Source: Caballeronia udeis (GTDB lineage Bacteria > Pseudomonadota > Gammaproteobacteria > Burkholderiales > Burkholderiaceae). From it: DNA of 64,000 nucleotides. How positions within the stretch are numbered: position 1 is the first letter of the stretch; each line of letters opens with the position of its first letter. The translations under genes were made by a program, and so were the position numbers. Positions 18,190-26,388 of the stretch are shown here, piece after piece. The stretch covers positions 1-64,000 of the forward strand of contig NZ_FCOK02000046.1 of NCBI RefSeq assembly GCF_001544555.2, given 5' to 3'. The notes beneath the pieces were generated by a model. The model worked only from the letters and a program-made list of their open reading frames with translations, ran no database searches and was not told the DNA's origin.

Positions 18190-19788
18190 TCAGTCAAACG
18201 CCTGAGCGACGCGGATAGCATTCGCGGCGATCGTCAAAGCCGGGTTGACTGCGGCGGACGAAGGGAACCATGAGCTGTCGACAATCCATGCGTTGTCGAT
18301 ATCGTGCAGCTTGCAATTCGTGTCCAGCACACTCCTCGCCGAATCCTTGCCCATCAGTGCCGTGCCGCATTGATGCGAATTCGTCGCAATTCCCATGCGT
18401 TTTGTAAAGACAAAAGGGTATCCCGCCTTGCGCATCATGCTCACAGTTTTTCTCACCAACTCCTCGTGTGCTCGCAGATTATTGGGGCGCCAGCGGACTT
18501 GAATACGGCCCTGCTGCGCGTTGAAGGTCACGCGGTTTTCGGGATCGGGCAGATCCTCGCTTGTCAGATACAAGTCCACGCTATGGTCAGTGACGTAACG
18601 TGAGACAGCTTTGGGCAGCCATGGATACATACCGGTCACCATCGGCTCGCGAATCTTTCCAAGCATCTGAACGTTGCCAAGCGGGAAGTCGTTCCACCTG
18701 GACTGGAGATACCAATCGTTGAGGGCCAGAGTCTTCTGGAAGAAGACCTTGTTGAAACGCCGCGGGTCCACTGCGATCATGAACGTACTGTTGTGGACCA
18801 TATAGTTGCGGCCAAGAAGTCCGGAGCTGTTTCCTATTCCTTCAGCGTGATTCTTATCCGCGGACCGCAAGAGCAGTGCTGAGGAATTCACCGCGCCGCA
18901 AGCGAGTACGAATTTGTTTGCCCTGATACGAACGGGTAAGCCATTTCTGGTGCCGTGCGCTTCCTCGATCCGGCTGCCATCGGGCGACATGACGAGGCGG
19001 TCGATCTTGGTCTGAACCATCAATCGAGCACGGCCATTGCTAACCGTCGGACGTAGAGCCGATACCTCAGCGTCTGCCTTGGCATCCACCAGGCATGGGT
19101 AGCCATCGCATGTCGAGCACAGCACGCACGGACGACCTTCACCGTAGTCGACCGCAGCAGGCATCGCAAAAGGCTGAAGACCCTGAGCTCGCATTGCCGC
19201 GTGCAGCTTGTGCAGCGCCGGGTCATGTTGCAGCGGGGGAAAGGGATACTCGCCCGAGCGCCATGGCTCAGTCGGATCGCTGCCTCGTTGACCATGGACC
19301 TTATAGAGGCGCTCGGCCGCGGCGTAGTGAGGCTCCATGTCGGCATAGGTAATGGGCCAGGCGGGAGATACACCCTCCCTGTGCTTGAGGTTGCCGAAAT
19401 CGGCTTCTCGGAAGCGCGGCAGCATGGCGCCGAAGACTTTCGTATTGCCGCCGACATAGTAAAAAACACCCGGCGAGAACGGCTTGCCGTTATCGTCGAT
19501 CCAATGCTCGGCGTTGCGGTAGCGACCTTCACCAAACACGGATTCGGTCGTCCAGTTCTGAATCTCACGAGGCAGGAAGTCTCCCCGCTCGACAACCAGC
19601 ACGTCAAGGTTGCGCCCGGCGAGACTATGGGCGAAGGTCGACCCGCCCATGCCCGATCCAATAATGACCACATCGCAGGTCACAGTGCCATCGTCGCCGG
19701 GAATGACCGTTTGCACTTCGCGCCGGGGAACCGGCGCGAAGGCATCCAGGTCGGACGCTGCACGATGAACGATCGTTGCATCGCTCAT
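18190..19788 (-). CDS. GMC-family FAD oxidoreductase (glucoside/pyranose dehydrogenase-like)
   Basis: A 532-residue flavoprotein. The N-terminal dinucleotide-binding motif is CDVVIIGSGMGGSTFAHSLAG near residue 40, and the C-terminal GMC domain has NSHQCGTALMG with the catalytic histidine and the later AAVNPALTIAANA. A cysteine-rich stretch CVLCSTCDGYPC lies near residue 220. AAGGAG precedes ATG at 19788. It is the last gene of a minus-strand operon after the ThuA-like and TPP genes. Related enzymes oxidise sugar hydroxyls, for example to 3-keto sugars, passing electrons to cytochromes or quinones. A partial paralogue begins at 62906. Confidence 0.88.
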   Translation of the reverse strand: MSDATIVHRAASDLDAFAPVPRREVQTVIPGDDGTVTCDVVIIGSGMGGSTFAHSLAGRNLDVLVVERGDFLPREIQNWTTESVFGEGRYRNAEHWIDDNGKPFSPGVFYYVGGNTKVFGAMLPRFREADFGNLKHREGVSPAWPITYADMEPHYAAAERLYKVHGQRGSDPTEPWRSGEYPFPPLQHDPALHKLHAAMRAQGLQPFAMPAAVDYGEGRPCVLCSTCDGYPCLVDAKADAEVSALRPTVSNGRARLMVQTKIDRLVMSPDGSRIEEAHGTRNGLPVRIRANKFVLACGAVNSSALLLRSADKNHAEGIGNSSGLLGRNYMVHNSTFMIAVDPRRFNKVFFQKTLALNDWYLQSRWNDFPLGNVQMLGKIREPMVTGMYPWLPKAVSRYVTDHSVDLYLTSEDLPDPENRVTFNAQQGRIQVRWRPNNLRAHEELVRKTVSMMRKAGYPFVFTKRMGIATNSHQCGTALMGKDSARSVLDTNCKLHDIDNAWIVDSSWFPSSAAVNPALTIAANAIRVAQAFD

Positions 19789-19802
19789 ACTGCTCCTTCG
19801 TC

Positions 19803-21590
19803 TTACAGGTGTTGTTCCGACTGACGGAATTGTGTGTACTCTTCCTGGCGCTCATCGGTGATGTAAGCCGGGATCGGAAAATCCCACCAGCCCGGGACCC
19901 AGGGACCGGCCGCATCGCGGTCGGTCGGCACTTCGATCAGCACTGGCGCGTTGCAGTCAAGCGCCTCCTGCAGGATCGGCTCGAGCTCGTCGTTGCTATT
20001 GACGCGGAACGATTTCAGGCCGAAAGCCTTGCCGAGTGCTTCGAAGTCGGGCGAATAGGGTGTGCCGTCCGGATGATTGAATTCCGTGCCTATGTGCCGG
20101 CTCGTCTGTTTGCGCTGACCGCCGCGAATTGACATGTAGCCCGCATTGTTCTGCACGATGAACACCACCGGAATGTTGTTCGTCACGCAAATGGCGATCT
20201 CCTGCGAGGTCATCAGGAAGTCGCCATCGCCGAGAATACACACCACCGGACGATGCGGCGCCGCCAGCTTCGCGCCAATGGCCGCCGGCACAGCCCAACC
20301 CATTGACGAGAAACCGCCTGAGGTCAGGTGTGTGCGCGGTTCGTAGACCGGGAAGGTCTGCTTGACCGCGCCCTGAGTGTTGCCCGAGCCGACCACGACA
20401 ATCGTGTCGCGCGGGAAAATCTTGCGCAATGCGCCCAGCGGCCGTTGCGACGTAAAGGGGAATCGGTCGGAGTCGCGCCGAGTGGCCAGCTTCGTTTCCC
20501 ACTCGGCCTTGTAACCGGCCACCTGACCGAGATATTCGTCGCGTTCGACTGAGTCATTTTTCAGCGCATCGACAATATGCGCGAGTGCGTGTTTCGCATC
20601 CGAGACAATGCCGACCGCGACGGGATAGTTCTTGCCGATCTCATGCGGATCGATGTCGATGTGAATCAGCTTGCCCGGTGGGATCGAGAACGTGACGCCC
20701 TTCGCGTAGCTCGACGACGACCAGTCGGTAAAGCGGCAACCGACGGCGAGAATGACGTCAGCCGTGGAGGCGACCTTGTTGCCGCACAGCGTGCCGGTCT
20801 GTCCGACACTGCCGGCGAACAGTTCGTGGTCCTCTGGGAATCCACTTTTACCGTTCCACGTCGTAACAACGGGGATTTTCCATTTTTCAGAGAGCACCAG
20901 CACTTCTGCGGAAGCTTCGCTCGTGATGACCCCGCCACCAATCACAATGACCGGGCGTTTTGCGTCCTTCAGAACGTCCACCGCGCGGCTGACTGCAGCC
21001 GGATCCGGAAACACCTTGCCGACCGGCACGCGTTCTTCGAGATCATGCAGCGTGACTTCGGCTGCTTCCGCTTGCGTGTCCATCGGGATTTCGATGTGCA
21101 CCGGACCGGGACGGCCCGTCAACATCGAGCTGAAAGCGCGATGCATCACGAACGGCAGCTCTTCGACCCGCTGGACGACCCAGTGACGCTTGGACACCGC
21201 TTCCGCGATCTTCGGGAAGTCGTTGTCGGTGTAACGCTCGAGCTCCTGCAACAGACCATGGCCGCGCATATGCGTCGGCGGCCCGCCAGTGATGAGCATG
21301 ACGCTCGTGGAGTCGGTGAATGCGGTCGCCATGCCGATCACCGTATTACTGGCGCCGGCGCCGATCGACGTGACGGCAGCCATCGGCTTTCCCGCGACAC
21401 GGTAGTAACCGTCTGCCAGATGAACTGCGCTTTGCTCGTGAAACACCTGAATAAAGCGAATCTCCGAGTCCTTCTCGAGAAACGCATCCGTCAGCGTCCA
21501 GATTCCGTGACCCGGAATGCCGGCGACGTATTCCACGCCGTAATTTTTCAACGTCTGTGCGACGATTTGACTACCTGTGAGCTTTGCCAT
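19803..21590 (-). CDS. TPP-dependent acetolactate synthase/IolD-like enzyme
   Basis: A 595-residue thiamine-diphosphate enzyme. It has the N-terminal GVEYVAGIPGHG, the catalytic glutamate in HEQSAVHLADGYYR near residue 50, and the C-terminal TPP motif GDGDFLM...VQNN near residue 450. It lacks nothing obvious for activity, in contrast to the paralogue at 11242-13011. ATG 21590 is preceded by AGGATCTGGAA and gives MAKLTG, matching the paralogue's MKLTG start. It lies between the ThuA-like and GMC genes (14-base gap to the latter). Possible reactions are carboligation or hydrolytic C-C cleavage of a cyclic diketone as in IolD; the substrate is unknown. Confidence 0.88.
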   Translation of the reverse strand: MAKLTGSQIVAQTLKNYGVEYVAGIPGHGIWTLTDAFLEKDSEIRFIQVFHEQSAVHLADGYYRVAGKPMAAVTSIGAGASNTVIGMATAFTDSTSVMLITGGPPTHMRGHGLLQELERYTDNDFPKIAEAVSKRHWVVQRVEELPFVMHRAFSSMLTGRPGPVHIEIPMDTQAEAAEVTLHDLEERVPVGKVFPDPAAVSRAVDVLKDAKRPVIVIGGGVITSEASAEVLVLSEKWKIPVVTTWNGKSGFPEDHELFAGSVGQTGTLCGNKVASTADVILAVGCRFTDWSSSSYAKGVTFSIPPGKLIHIDIDPHEIGKNYPVAVGIVSDAKHALAHIVDALKNDSVERDEYLGQVAGYKAEWETKLATRRDSDRFPFTSQRPLGALRKIFPRDTIVVVGSGNTQGAVKQTFPVYEPRTHLTSGGFSSMGWAVPAAIGAKLAAPHRPVVCILGDGDFLMTSQEIAICVTNNIPVVFIVQNNAGYMSIRGGQRKQTSRHIGTEFNHPDGTPYSPDFEALGKAFGLKSFRVNSNDELEPILQEALDCNAPVLIEVPTDRDAAGPWVPGWWDFPIPAYITDERQEEYTQFRQSEQHL

Positions 21591-21691
21591 TTCCAGATCC
21601 TGCAAAGGTGAGATTGATAACCGAGCGGATGATGCGCTGCGGCGGGGTACTGATTTTTAGGTTAGTTAAACGAATCAAGCCAGTTGCGGCG

Positions 21692-22357
21692 CTAACCTGC
21701 GGTGCGTGCAGCCCATTGCAGACCTTGCCGGGTCATGCGGCGTACGTTCGGGTCCGCCAGGTTGCCGGTGTCGTGACCGATAGAGTGGTAGAAAACCCGG
21801 CCATCCCCCCAATTTTTTACCCAGGCGACCGGGCTCTTATTGCCCTTGAGCCAAGGGAACGGATTCCCATCGAAAGTGGTCTCCGCGAGAACATGGTTAT
21901 TGGGGTCGACCTGCATATAGTACTGTTCCGAGCGGACTTCAAAGTCTTCCACGCCCTGCATGACAGGGTGCTCGCGATCCGTGAGATTGACCATGTAGGG
22001 ATGGGGAAGTCCTTCGCCGGCGGGATGCTCGACGAACGATCCACCCAGGACCATGTGATACCTGAGGCTTGCTCGAAAAGCAGCGCCGGCGCCATGCCAC
22101 GCTGCAAGACCGGTCCCTGCTTCAATCGCCTCGAGTAGGTGATTTTCCTGTGATGCAGTCAGGGTTTCGGTAGTGACGGCGTTGTTCCAGCCAATCAGAA
22201 TCAAGTCGAACTTTGTCAGGTCGCGGTCCAACGTGAAGATGTCAGTGGATTCTTCGACGTCCCATTCCAACTCCTTGAGAAGCTCACGGGTCCACCCGGC
22301 GACCTCGTAAGGGTAGTGTCCCGGCCAGCCGCCGTATAGATGAAGAACTCGCGTCAT
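21692..22357 (-). CDS. ThuA-like domain protein
   Basis: The 221-residue protein is built of one ThuA-like (class I glutamine amidotransferase-like) domain. Characteristic stretches are GLAAWHGAGAAF, HPVMQGVEDFEVRSEQYYM and the C-terminal GDGRVFYHSIGHD. ATG 22357 (MTRVLHLYGG) follows AGGAG at a normal distance. ThuA in rhizobia takes part in trehalose use, with oxidation to a 3-keto sugar by a dehydrogenase partner. Here it heads an operon with a TPP enzyme and a GMC sugar-type oxidoreductase. That fits a role in processing an oxidised sugar. Confidence 0.85.
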   Translation of the reverse strand: MTRVLHLYGGWPGHYPYEVAGWTRELLKELEWDVEESTDIFTLDRDLTKFDLILIGWNNAVTTETLTASQENHLLEAIEAGTGLAAWHGAGAAFRASLRYHMVLGGSFVEHPAGEGLPHPYMVNLTDREHPVMQGVEDFEVRSEQYYMQVDPNNHVLAETTFDGNPFPWLKGNKSPVAWVKNWGDGRVFYHSIGHDTGNLADPNVRRMTRQGLQWAARTAG

Positions 22358-22386
22358 GCTGAAACTCCTATGATGCATCACAATAG

Positions 22387-22437
22387 ACTTATACGTATAA
22401 GTTCGACAATGCTGAGACTTCAAATTGCTCGTGTCAA
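22387..22437 (-). promoter_or_regulatory. promoter and palindromic operator of the ThuA-TPP-GMC operon
   Basis: On the minus strand TTGACA (22437-22432), 17 bases and CAGCAT (22414-22409) form a plausible promoter. The perfect 16-bp palindrome ACTTATACGTATAAGT occupies 22387-22402, the predicted start point, 30 bases before the ThuA start codon. The same 14-bp core recurs at 28706-28719 in the same position at another promoter. A repressor, probably the LacI-type protein at 17033, would block initiation here. Confidence 0.65.
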
Positions 22438-22507
22438 GTGGGTGAAAGCCTGAATTCAGACACGGATCCCAAGTATCGGAAGGGGAGGCGCGAAGCGACG
22501 CAAACCG

Positions 22508-22573
22508 TGCGTCACATGGCGTCGATGATTCCAGGTCCGCGAAATTGAACTTGGAAATTTGGCTTTAAATACT
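22508..22573 (+). promoter_or_regulatory. TGCGTC-type promoter P2 (upstream of HisD-like gene)
   Basis: TGCGTC at 22508, GGCGTC at 22518, CGCGAAATTGA at 22538 and AATACT at 22568-22573, with exactly the spacing of P1. An oppositely oriented pair (TGCGTC 22502-22497, CGCGCC 22492-22487) adjoins it across 5 bases, making a symmetric four-half-site block. No third element or -10 matches on the minus side. The predicted start is near 22580. Confidence 0.68.
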
Positions 22574-22747
22574 GTGGGTGATGTAGGTAACTAATCAGGA
22601 CTGTGTGCGAACGCTTGGCCTGGCTGCCAACCTCAAATCCGGAACTGCGTGATTTGCTCGAACCAAATCGGTTGCGACCGGGCAATTTATCGGTGACGTG
22701 CTCATGGGGTCCGTTTTTACGAGTTATCGCGCAGTGCGTCGGGCCGC

Positions 22748-22813
22748 TGCGCCACGTTGCGTCACATCGTATGCGGGTGCGCAATTGCCTTCCGCCGGAC
22801 GCCCCGTGAGAAT
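22748..22813 (+). promoter_or_regulatory. TGCGTC-type promoter P3 (second promoter of HisD-like gene)
   Basis: TGCGCC at 22748, TGCGTC at 22758, TGCGCAATTGC at 22778 and GAGAAT at 22808-22813 reproduce the fixed spacing 0/+10/+30/+60. The third element and -10 are weaker than in P2. Its start point near 22820 lies inside a spurious upstream extension of the downstream reading frame, which supports the start chosen at 22911. Confidence 0.55.
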
Positions 22814-22910
22814 TTGGTGGTCTGGTCGAATATTGTTTGAAATGTCTGCCATGGCTGGCGTCGGATTAGTCCACGCGGTATGGCTTCGGAAATGCCCTTG
22901 GAGGTCAGTT

Positions 22911-24188
22911 GTGATTGAGTATTTAAAGTTGAGCAAGCCCCTGGAAGTTCAAACCGAGATCGCCGGTCAGGTTCGAAGCACCGTAGAAAAAATCATCGCG
23001 GATGTGGCTGAAAGAGGCGACGCCGCAGTGCGTGAATATTCCAAGCATTTCGACAAGTGGGACCCCGCGTCCTTCCGTTTGACCGACGATGAAATTGCGG
23101 CGTGCGTCGCCACCCTTTCCGAGCGTGAGATCGCAGATATCAAGTTCGCGCAGCAGCAGGTACGCCGCTTTGCCGAGATTCAAAAGGCAGCGCTGCGGGA
23201 TGTGGAAGTAGAGACATTGCCGGGGGTCATCCTTGGCCACAAAAACATCCCTGTCAATTCGGTCGGCTGCTACATCCCCGGGGGCAAATATCCGCTGTTG
23301 GCGTCGGCGCACATGAGCGTACTGACGGCAAAAGTAGCGGGCGTGAAGAGGGTGGTCGCGGTCGCGCCGCCTTTCGACGGTAAGCCGCACCCCGCGATGG
23401 TGACAGCCATGTATCTCGCAGGTGCCGATGAGATCTATTGCATTGGCGGCGTGCAGGCGGTCGCTGCCTTGGCGCTGGGCACCGACCAATTCGCGCCAGT
23501 CGATATGGTGGTCGGGCCGGGCAACGCCTACGTCGCCGAGGCCAAGCGTCAGTTGTTTGGAAAGATTGGTATTGACCTGATTGCCGGGCCCACCGAGACA
23601 CTCGTCATTGCAGACGAGTCTTCAGACGCTGAAATTGTGGTCGCCGACCTCTTGGGGCAAGCCGAGCACGGTGTCAATTCGCCAGCGGTGTTTTTGACCA
23701 ACTCGAGAGAACTTGCCAATGCGTTGCCTGCGGAAATCGAGCGACAACTGGCGATCCTGCCGACTGCAGCAGTTGCTTCGGTAGCCTGGCGGGATTACGG
23801 CGAGATCATCCTGTGCGATACCATCGACGAGATGGTTGAAGAAGCCGACCGCATTGCCTCGGAACACGTGCAAGTCATGACGCGCGATCCCCTTTATTTC
23901 CTGGAGCACATGACGAACTACGGTGCGTTGTTCCTCGGCGATCGAACGAACGTATCGTACGGCGACAAGGTGATTGGGACCAATCACACGCTTCCTACCC
24001 TGAAAGCGGCCCGTTATACAGGCGGTCTCTGGGTTGGCAAGTTCATCAAGACCTGCACGTATCAGCGCGTCCTGACTGACGAAGCTTCCGTGATGATTGG
24101 CGAATACTGCTCGCGGCTCTGCGCAATGGAAGGGTTTGCCGGACACAAAGAGCAGGCCGACATCCGGGTGCGTCGCTTCAGCAAGTAA
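22911..24188 (+). CDS. HisD/HpsN-family zinc-dependent polyol dehydrogenase
   Basis: A 425-residue histidinol-dehydrogenase-family protein. The zinc and active-site residues are kept: GQAEHG, SEHVQVM, the Asp in SYGDKVIGTNHTLPT and the His in EGFAGHKEQA. It resembles the HpsN (sulfopropanediol 3-dehydrogenase) branch more than biosynthetic HisD, so oxidation of a terminal or secondary alcohol of a small polyol to an acid is likely. GTG 22911 is chosen because GGAGGT (22900-22905) precedes it by 5 bases. Earlier in-frame starts fall within promoter elements. It is not among histidine genes. Confidence 0.88.
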   Translation: MIEYLKLSKPLEVQTEIAGQVRSTVEKIIADVAERGDAAVREYSKHFDKWDPASFRLTDDEIAACVATLSEREIADIKFAQQQVRRFAEIQKAALRDVEVETLPGVILGHKNIPVNSVGCYIPGGKYPLLASAHMSVLTAKVAGVKRVVAVAPPFDGKPHPAMVTAMYLAGADEIYCIGGVQAVAALALGTDQFAPVDMVVGPGNAYVAEAKRQLFGKIGIDLIAGPTETLVIADESSDAEIVVADLLGQAEHGVNSPAVFLTNSRELANALPAEIERQLAILPTAAVASVAWRDYGEIILCDTIDEMVEEADRIASEHVQVMTRDPLYFLEHMTNYGALFLGDRTNVSYGDKVIGTNHTLPTLKAARYTGGLWVGKFIKTCTYQRVLTDEASVMIGEYCSRLCAMEGFAGHKEQADIRVRRFSK

Positions 24189-24194
24189 GGATGT

Positions 24195-24225
24195 GTCGCG
24201 CTCATCTGAGCCGCGCGCGACTTTT
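24195..24225 (+). terminator. rho-independent terminator after the HisD-like gene
   Basis: GTCGCGC (24195-24201) pairs with GCGCGAC (24215-24221) and is followed by TTTT. It lies 7 bases after the stop codon. Confidence 0.55.
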
Positions 24226-24245
24226 CGGCACTCACGTGAGTGCCG
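24226..24245. repeat. perfect 20-bp palindrome
   Basis: CGGCACTCAC is followed directly by its reverse complement GTGAGTGCCG, giving a 20-bp perfect palindrome immediately after the terminator. With no loop it is an unlikely RNA hairpin, so a protein-binding site is possible. From here to 24556 I see no gene. Confidence 0.5.
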
Positions 24246-24556
24246 TCGCTTGCGTTGTGATGCCTGCCACTTGAAAGCTCGAAGGCCCTCAAACCGACGA
24301 TGCGGCGGGTGCCGTCTCATTGAGCAGCAATCTACGGATTGCTGCTCCGGCGCGCACGGGAGGTTGTTCGCTACATAGCCGCCTTTCTCATATGCTCAGT
24401 GTCTCTTGCGGACAGTAAGAGCTTCAGCGTGCCTCTGTCCTTGGACTCCCTGATCGCTACGCCTGATGGGATTTATTGCAGGTCGTCCATTTCCCCCTCA
24501 TATAGTTTGCACTGTTGGCTTTTCTTGCCACGGTTGATGCGACCAGATTCACGCAC

Positions 24557-24572
24557 TGCGTCGTGCTGCGTC
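24557..24572 (+). promoter_or_regulatory. orphan pair of TGCGTC half-sites
   Basis: TGCGTC occurs at 24557 and 24567, with the 10-base spacing of the regulon motif. The third element and -10 are absent at the expected positions (+30, +60). It may be an auxiliary binding site for promoter P4, 155 bases downstream. Confidence 0.4.
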
Positions 24573-24711
24573 ACGCAGGATCCCTCAATGGAAATGCGTT
24601 GCGAAGCAATTGACTGAGCATCCGTTCGCATCCGGCTGACGATCTCGATTGTTGCGAATGGGAAAAACATCGACCCGGAGCGCCGTCGGTGTTCTTGGGT
24701 GACGCAGTTCG

Positions 24712-24777
24712 TGCGTCGGTTCGCGCCAGAAATTCACTGTTTGCGAAATTGAGCCTTGATTATTGGGCTTCAATACT
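24712..24777 (+). promoter_or_regulatory. TGCGTC-type promoter P4 (porin 2)
   Basis: TGCGTC at 24712, CGCGCC at 24722, TGCGAAATTGA at 24742 and AATACT at 24772-24777 match the motif exactly. A reversed TGCGTC (24706-24701) adjoins across 5 bases, as at P2. The predicted start near 24784 leaves a leader of about 270 bases before the porin start. Confidence 0.7.
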
Positions 24778-25057
24778 TCGACGCAAGTGAGGAGATATGA
24801 CATATCGATGAACCGATAAATCATTTCGAGTTTTCACCGAGGGGATCCAAGAGAAGACCCCCCACATAGATCAGGTGTCCATCTCAAGAGGACGGATCCT
24901 TGTAATTAGTACAACCTACTTTTAGGTAAAGTTGACCCTCCCGCGATTTTCGTCAGTAGCAGTTCACAAGCGATCTTTCTGGTAGTGCGGCGGCATAGCA
25001 GCCGAAGGCATGTGCCGGACTTGTTCTCCAATACACACATATAGCACGGGTAAGTCA

Positions 25058-26188
25058 ATGAAACGACAGGTTATCTCCACAATCGCTCTGGGTATTGCCG
25101 CCTACGCCACCGGGGCGCACGCCCAAAACTCGGTGACACTCTATGGCGTCGTCGATACAGGAATCGCGTACATTCATAACAGCGGTGGCAACAGTACTCA
25201 GGTGAAGATGTCATCCGGCAATCTGTCGGGCAACCAGTGGGGAGTCAAAGGCTCAGAGGACCTCGGGGGTGGACTCACGGCCAACTTTCAGCTCGAGAAT
25301 GGCTTCGATCTTGGATCCGGTCAGTTGCAGAACAATGGACGCGAATTCGGTCGCCTGGCTTTCGTAGGCTTGACAAGTACATCATACGGTGCGCTGACGC
25401 TCGGCCGTCAATACGACCCGGTTACGGATCTTCTGCAGCCGATCACAGCCGACTCCTACAGCGGCATCTTTGCTCCTCCCGGAGACATTGACAACTACGA
25501 CGATAGTGCCCGGTTCGACAATGCCGTCAAGTGGACAAGCCCGACCTGGGGCGGCGTGACCGTCGAGACCATGTACGCACTGGGTGGCGTAGCCGGCTCG
25601 GTAGGCTCGGGTCAAACCTGGTCTGCGGCAGCGGCGTATACCGCTGGCGCGTTGAGCGTTGCAGGCGGTTTCCTGCACGTGGATAACGGCAACACCGTGC
25701 TCTCGACGCGAGGAACTTCCACGTCAGACAGCTTCTTCAATAGTTCGGTTAACTCGGCGTACGCTTCGTCGCGGTCAATCAATGTTGGACGGGTTGGAGC
25801 GCAGTACGTCATTGGTTCGGTCACGGCAGGCGCCGCATACTCGTACTCGCTATATAGTCCGGACGCGTCGTCAACGTTCACTGGCTCGGAACACTTCCAA
25901 AACGGTTCGGTGTTCGCCAGTTGGATGATCAATCCCGCATTTCAGTTGATCGGTGGTTACAACTATACGAAGTCGGGCGGTAATTCGTCGGCGACGTATC
26001 ACCAGGCCGACGTCGGCCTGGATTACTTGCTGAGCAAGCGCACCGATGTCTATCTGGCTGGAGCTTATACGCACGCAAATGGCCAGAACGGCGCGGGCGA
26101 GGCCCAAGCAGTCATCGGATCATATGACGTAGACGCCGGCGCGCAATCCCAACTGCTCGCCATTGTCGGGTTGCGTCACAAGTTTTAA
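25058..26188 (+). CDS. Gram-negative porin (OmpC/OmpF-like, Burkholderia type), copy 2
   Basis: A 376-residue outer-membrane porin with signal peptide MKRQVISTIALGIAAYATGAHA, mature start QNSVTLYGVVDTGIAY and C-terminal HKF. It has the same length as, and is closely similar throughout to, the porin at 7581-8711. Differences cluster in short loop regions such as GQLQNNGREFG versus GQPANNNRLFG. This copy is read from P4, so it should be induced with the sugar ABC transporter and HisD-like enzyme and may serve their substrate. A strong terminator follows. Confidence 0.93.
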   Translation: MKRQVISTIALGIAAYATGAHAQNSVTLYGVVDTGIAYIHNSGGNSTQVKMSSGNLSGNQWGVKGSEDLGGGLTANFQLENGFDLGSGQLQNNGREFGRLAFVGLTSTSYGALTLGRQYDPVTDLLQPITADSYSGIFAPPGDIDNYDDSARFDNAVKWTSPTWGGVTVETMYALGGVAGSVGSGQTWSAAAAYTAGALSVAGGFLHVDNGNTVLSTRGTSTSDSFFNSSVNSAYASSRSINVGRVGAQYVIGSVTAGAAYSYSLYSPDASSTFTGSEHFQNGSVFASWMINPAFQLIGGYNYTKSGGNSSATYHQADVGLDYLLSKRTDVYLAGAYTHANGQNGAGEAQAVIGSYDVDAGAQSQLLAIVGLRHKF

Positions 26189-26205
26189 GGAGCGTGGGTG
26201 TTTGG

Positions 26206-26242
26206 CGCCCGCGGATGCTCTCACATCCCGGGCGTTTTTTTT
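26206..26242 (+). terminator. rho-independent terminator of porin 2
   Basis: CGCCCG-C-GGATG pairs with CATCC-CGGGCG around a six-base loop, followed by eight T residues (26235-26242). It is the strongest terminator in the window. Confidence 0.85.
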
Positions 26243-26388
26243 AGTTTATGCGGAGTCCTTACGGACTCTCATCATGTGCAAGCTTTTCGACCACTTCTTT
26301 ATGTCCTAGCCGTCTACGCCTTTTTCCTCGCGCAAAGAACCTGGGTTGCGCTCGCCAGCCGGCCGGTGACCTTGAGTAGGTGCCCTCG

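Noticed and set aside
20577..21611. Plus-strand 344-codon frame opposite the second TPP gene
   Set aside because: It is an antisense shadow of a well-supported gene with conserved catalytic motifs; composition is typical of a complementary frame.
22437..22502. Minus-strand TGCGTC-type promoter for the ThuA-like operon
   Set aside because: A half-site pair exists at 22502/22492, but the third element and -10 do not occur at the required distances. The operon has another promoter with the palindromic operator.
22698..22910. N-terminal extension of the HisD-like protein from an ATG at 22698
   Set aside because: The extension overlaps promoter P3 and has no homology to the family, while GTG 22911 has an ideal ribosome binding site and gives the normal family length.
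24557..24638. Tenth TGCGTC-type promoter at 24557
   Set aside because: The half-site pair is present, but neither the third element at +30 nor a -10 at +60 fits, so it is listed only as an orphan pair.
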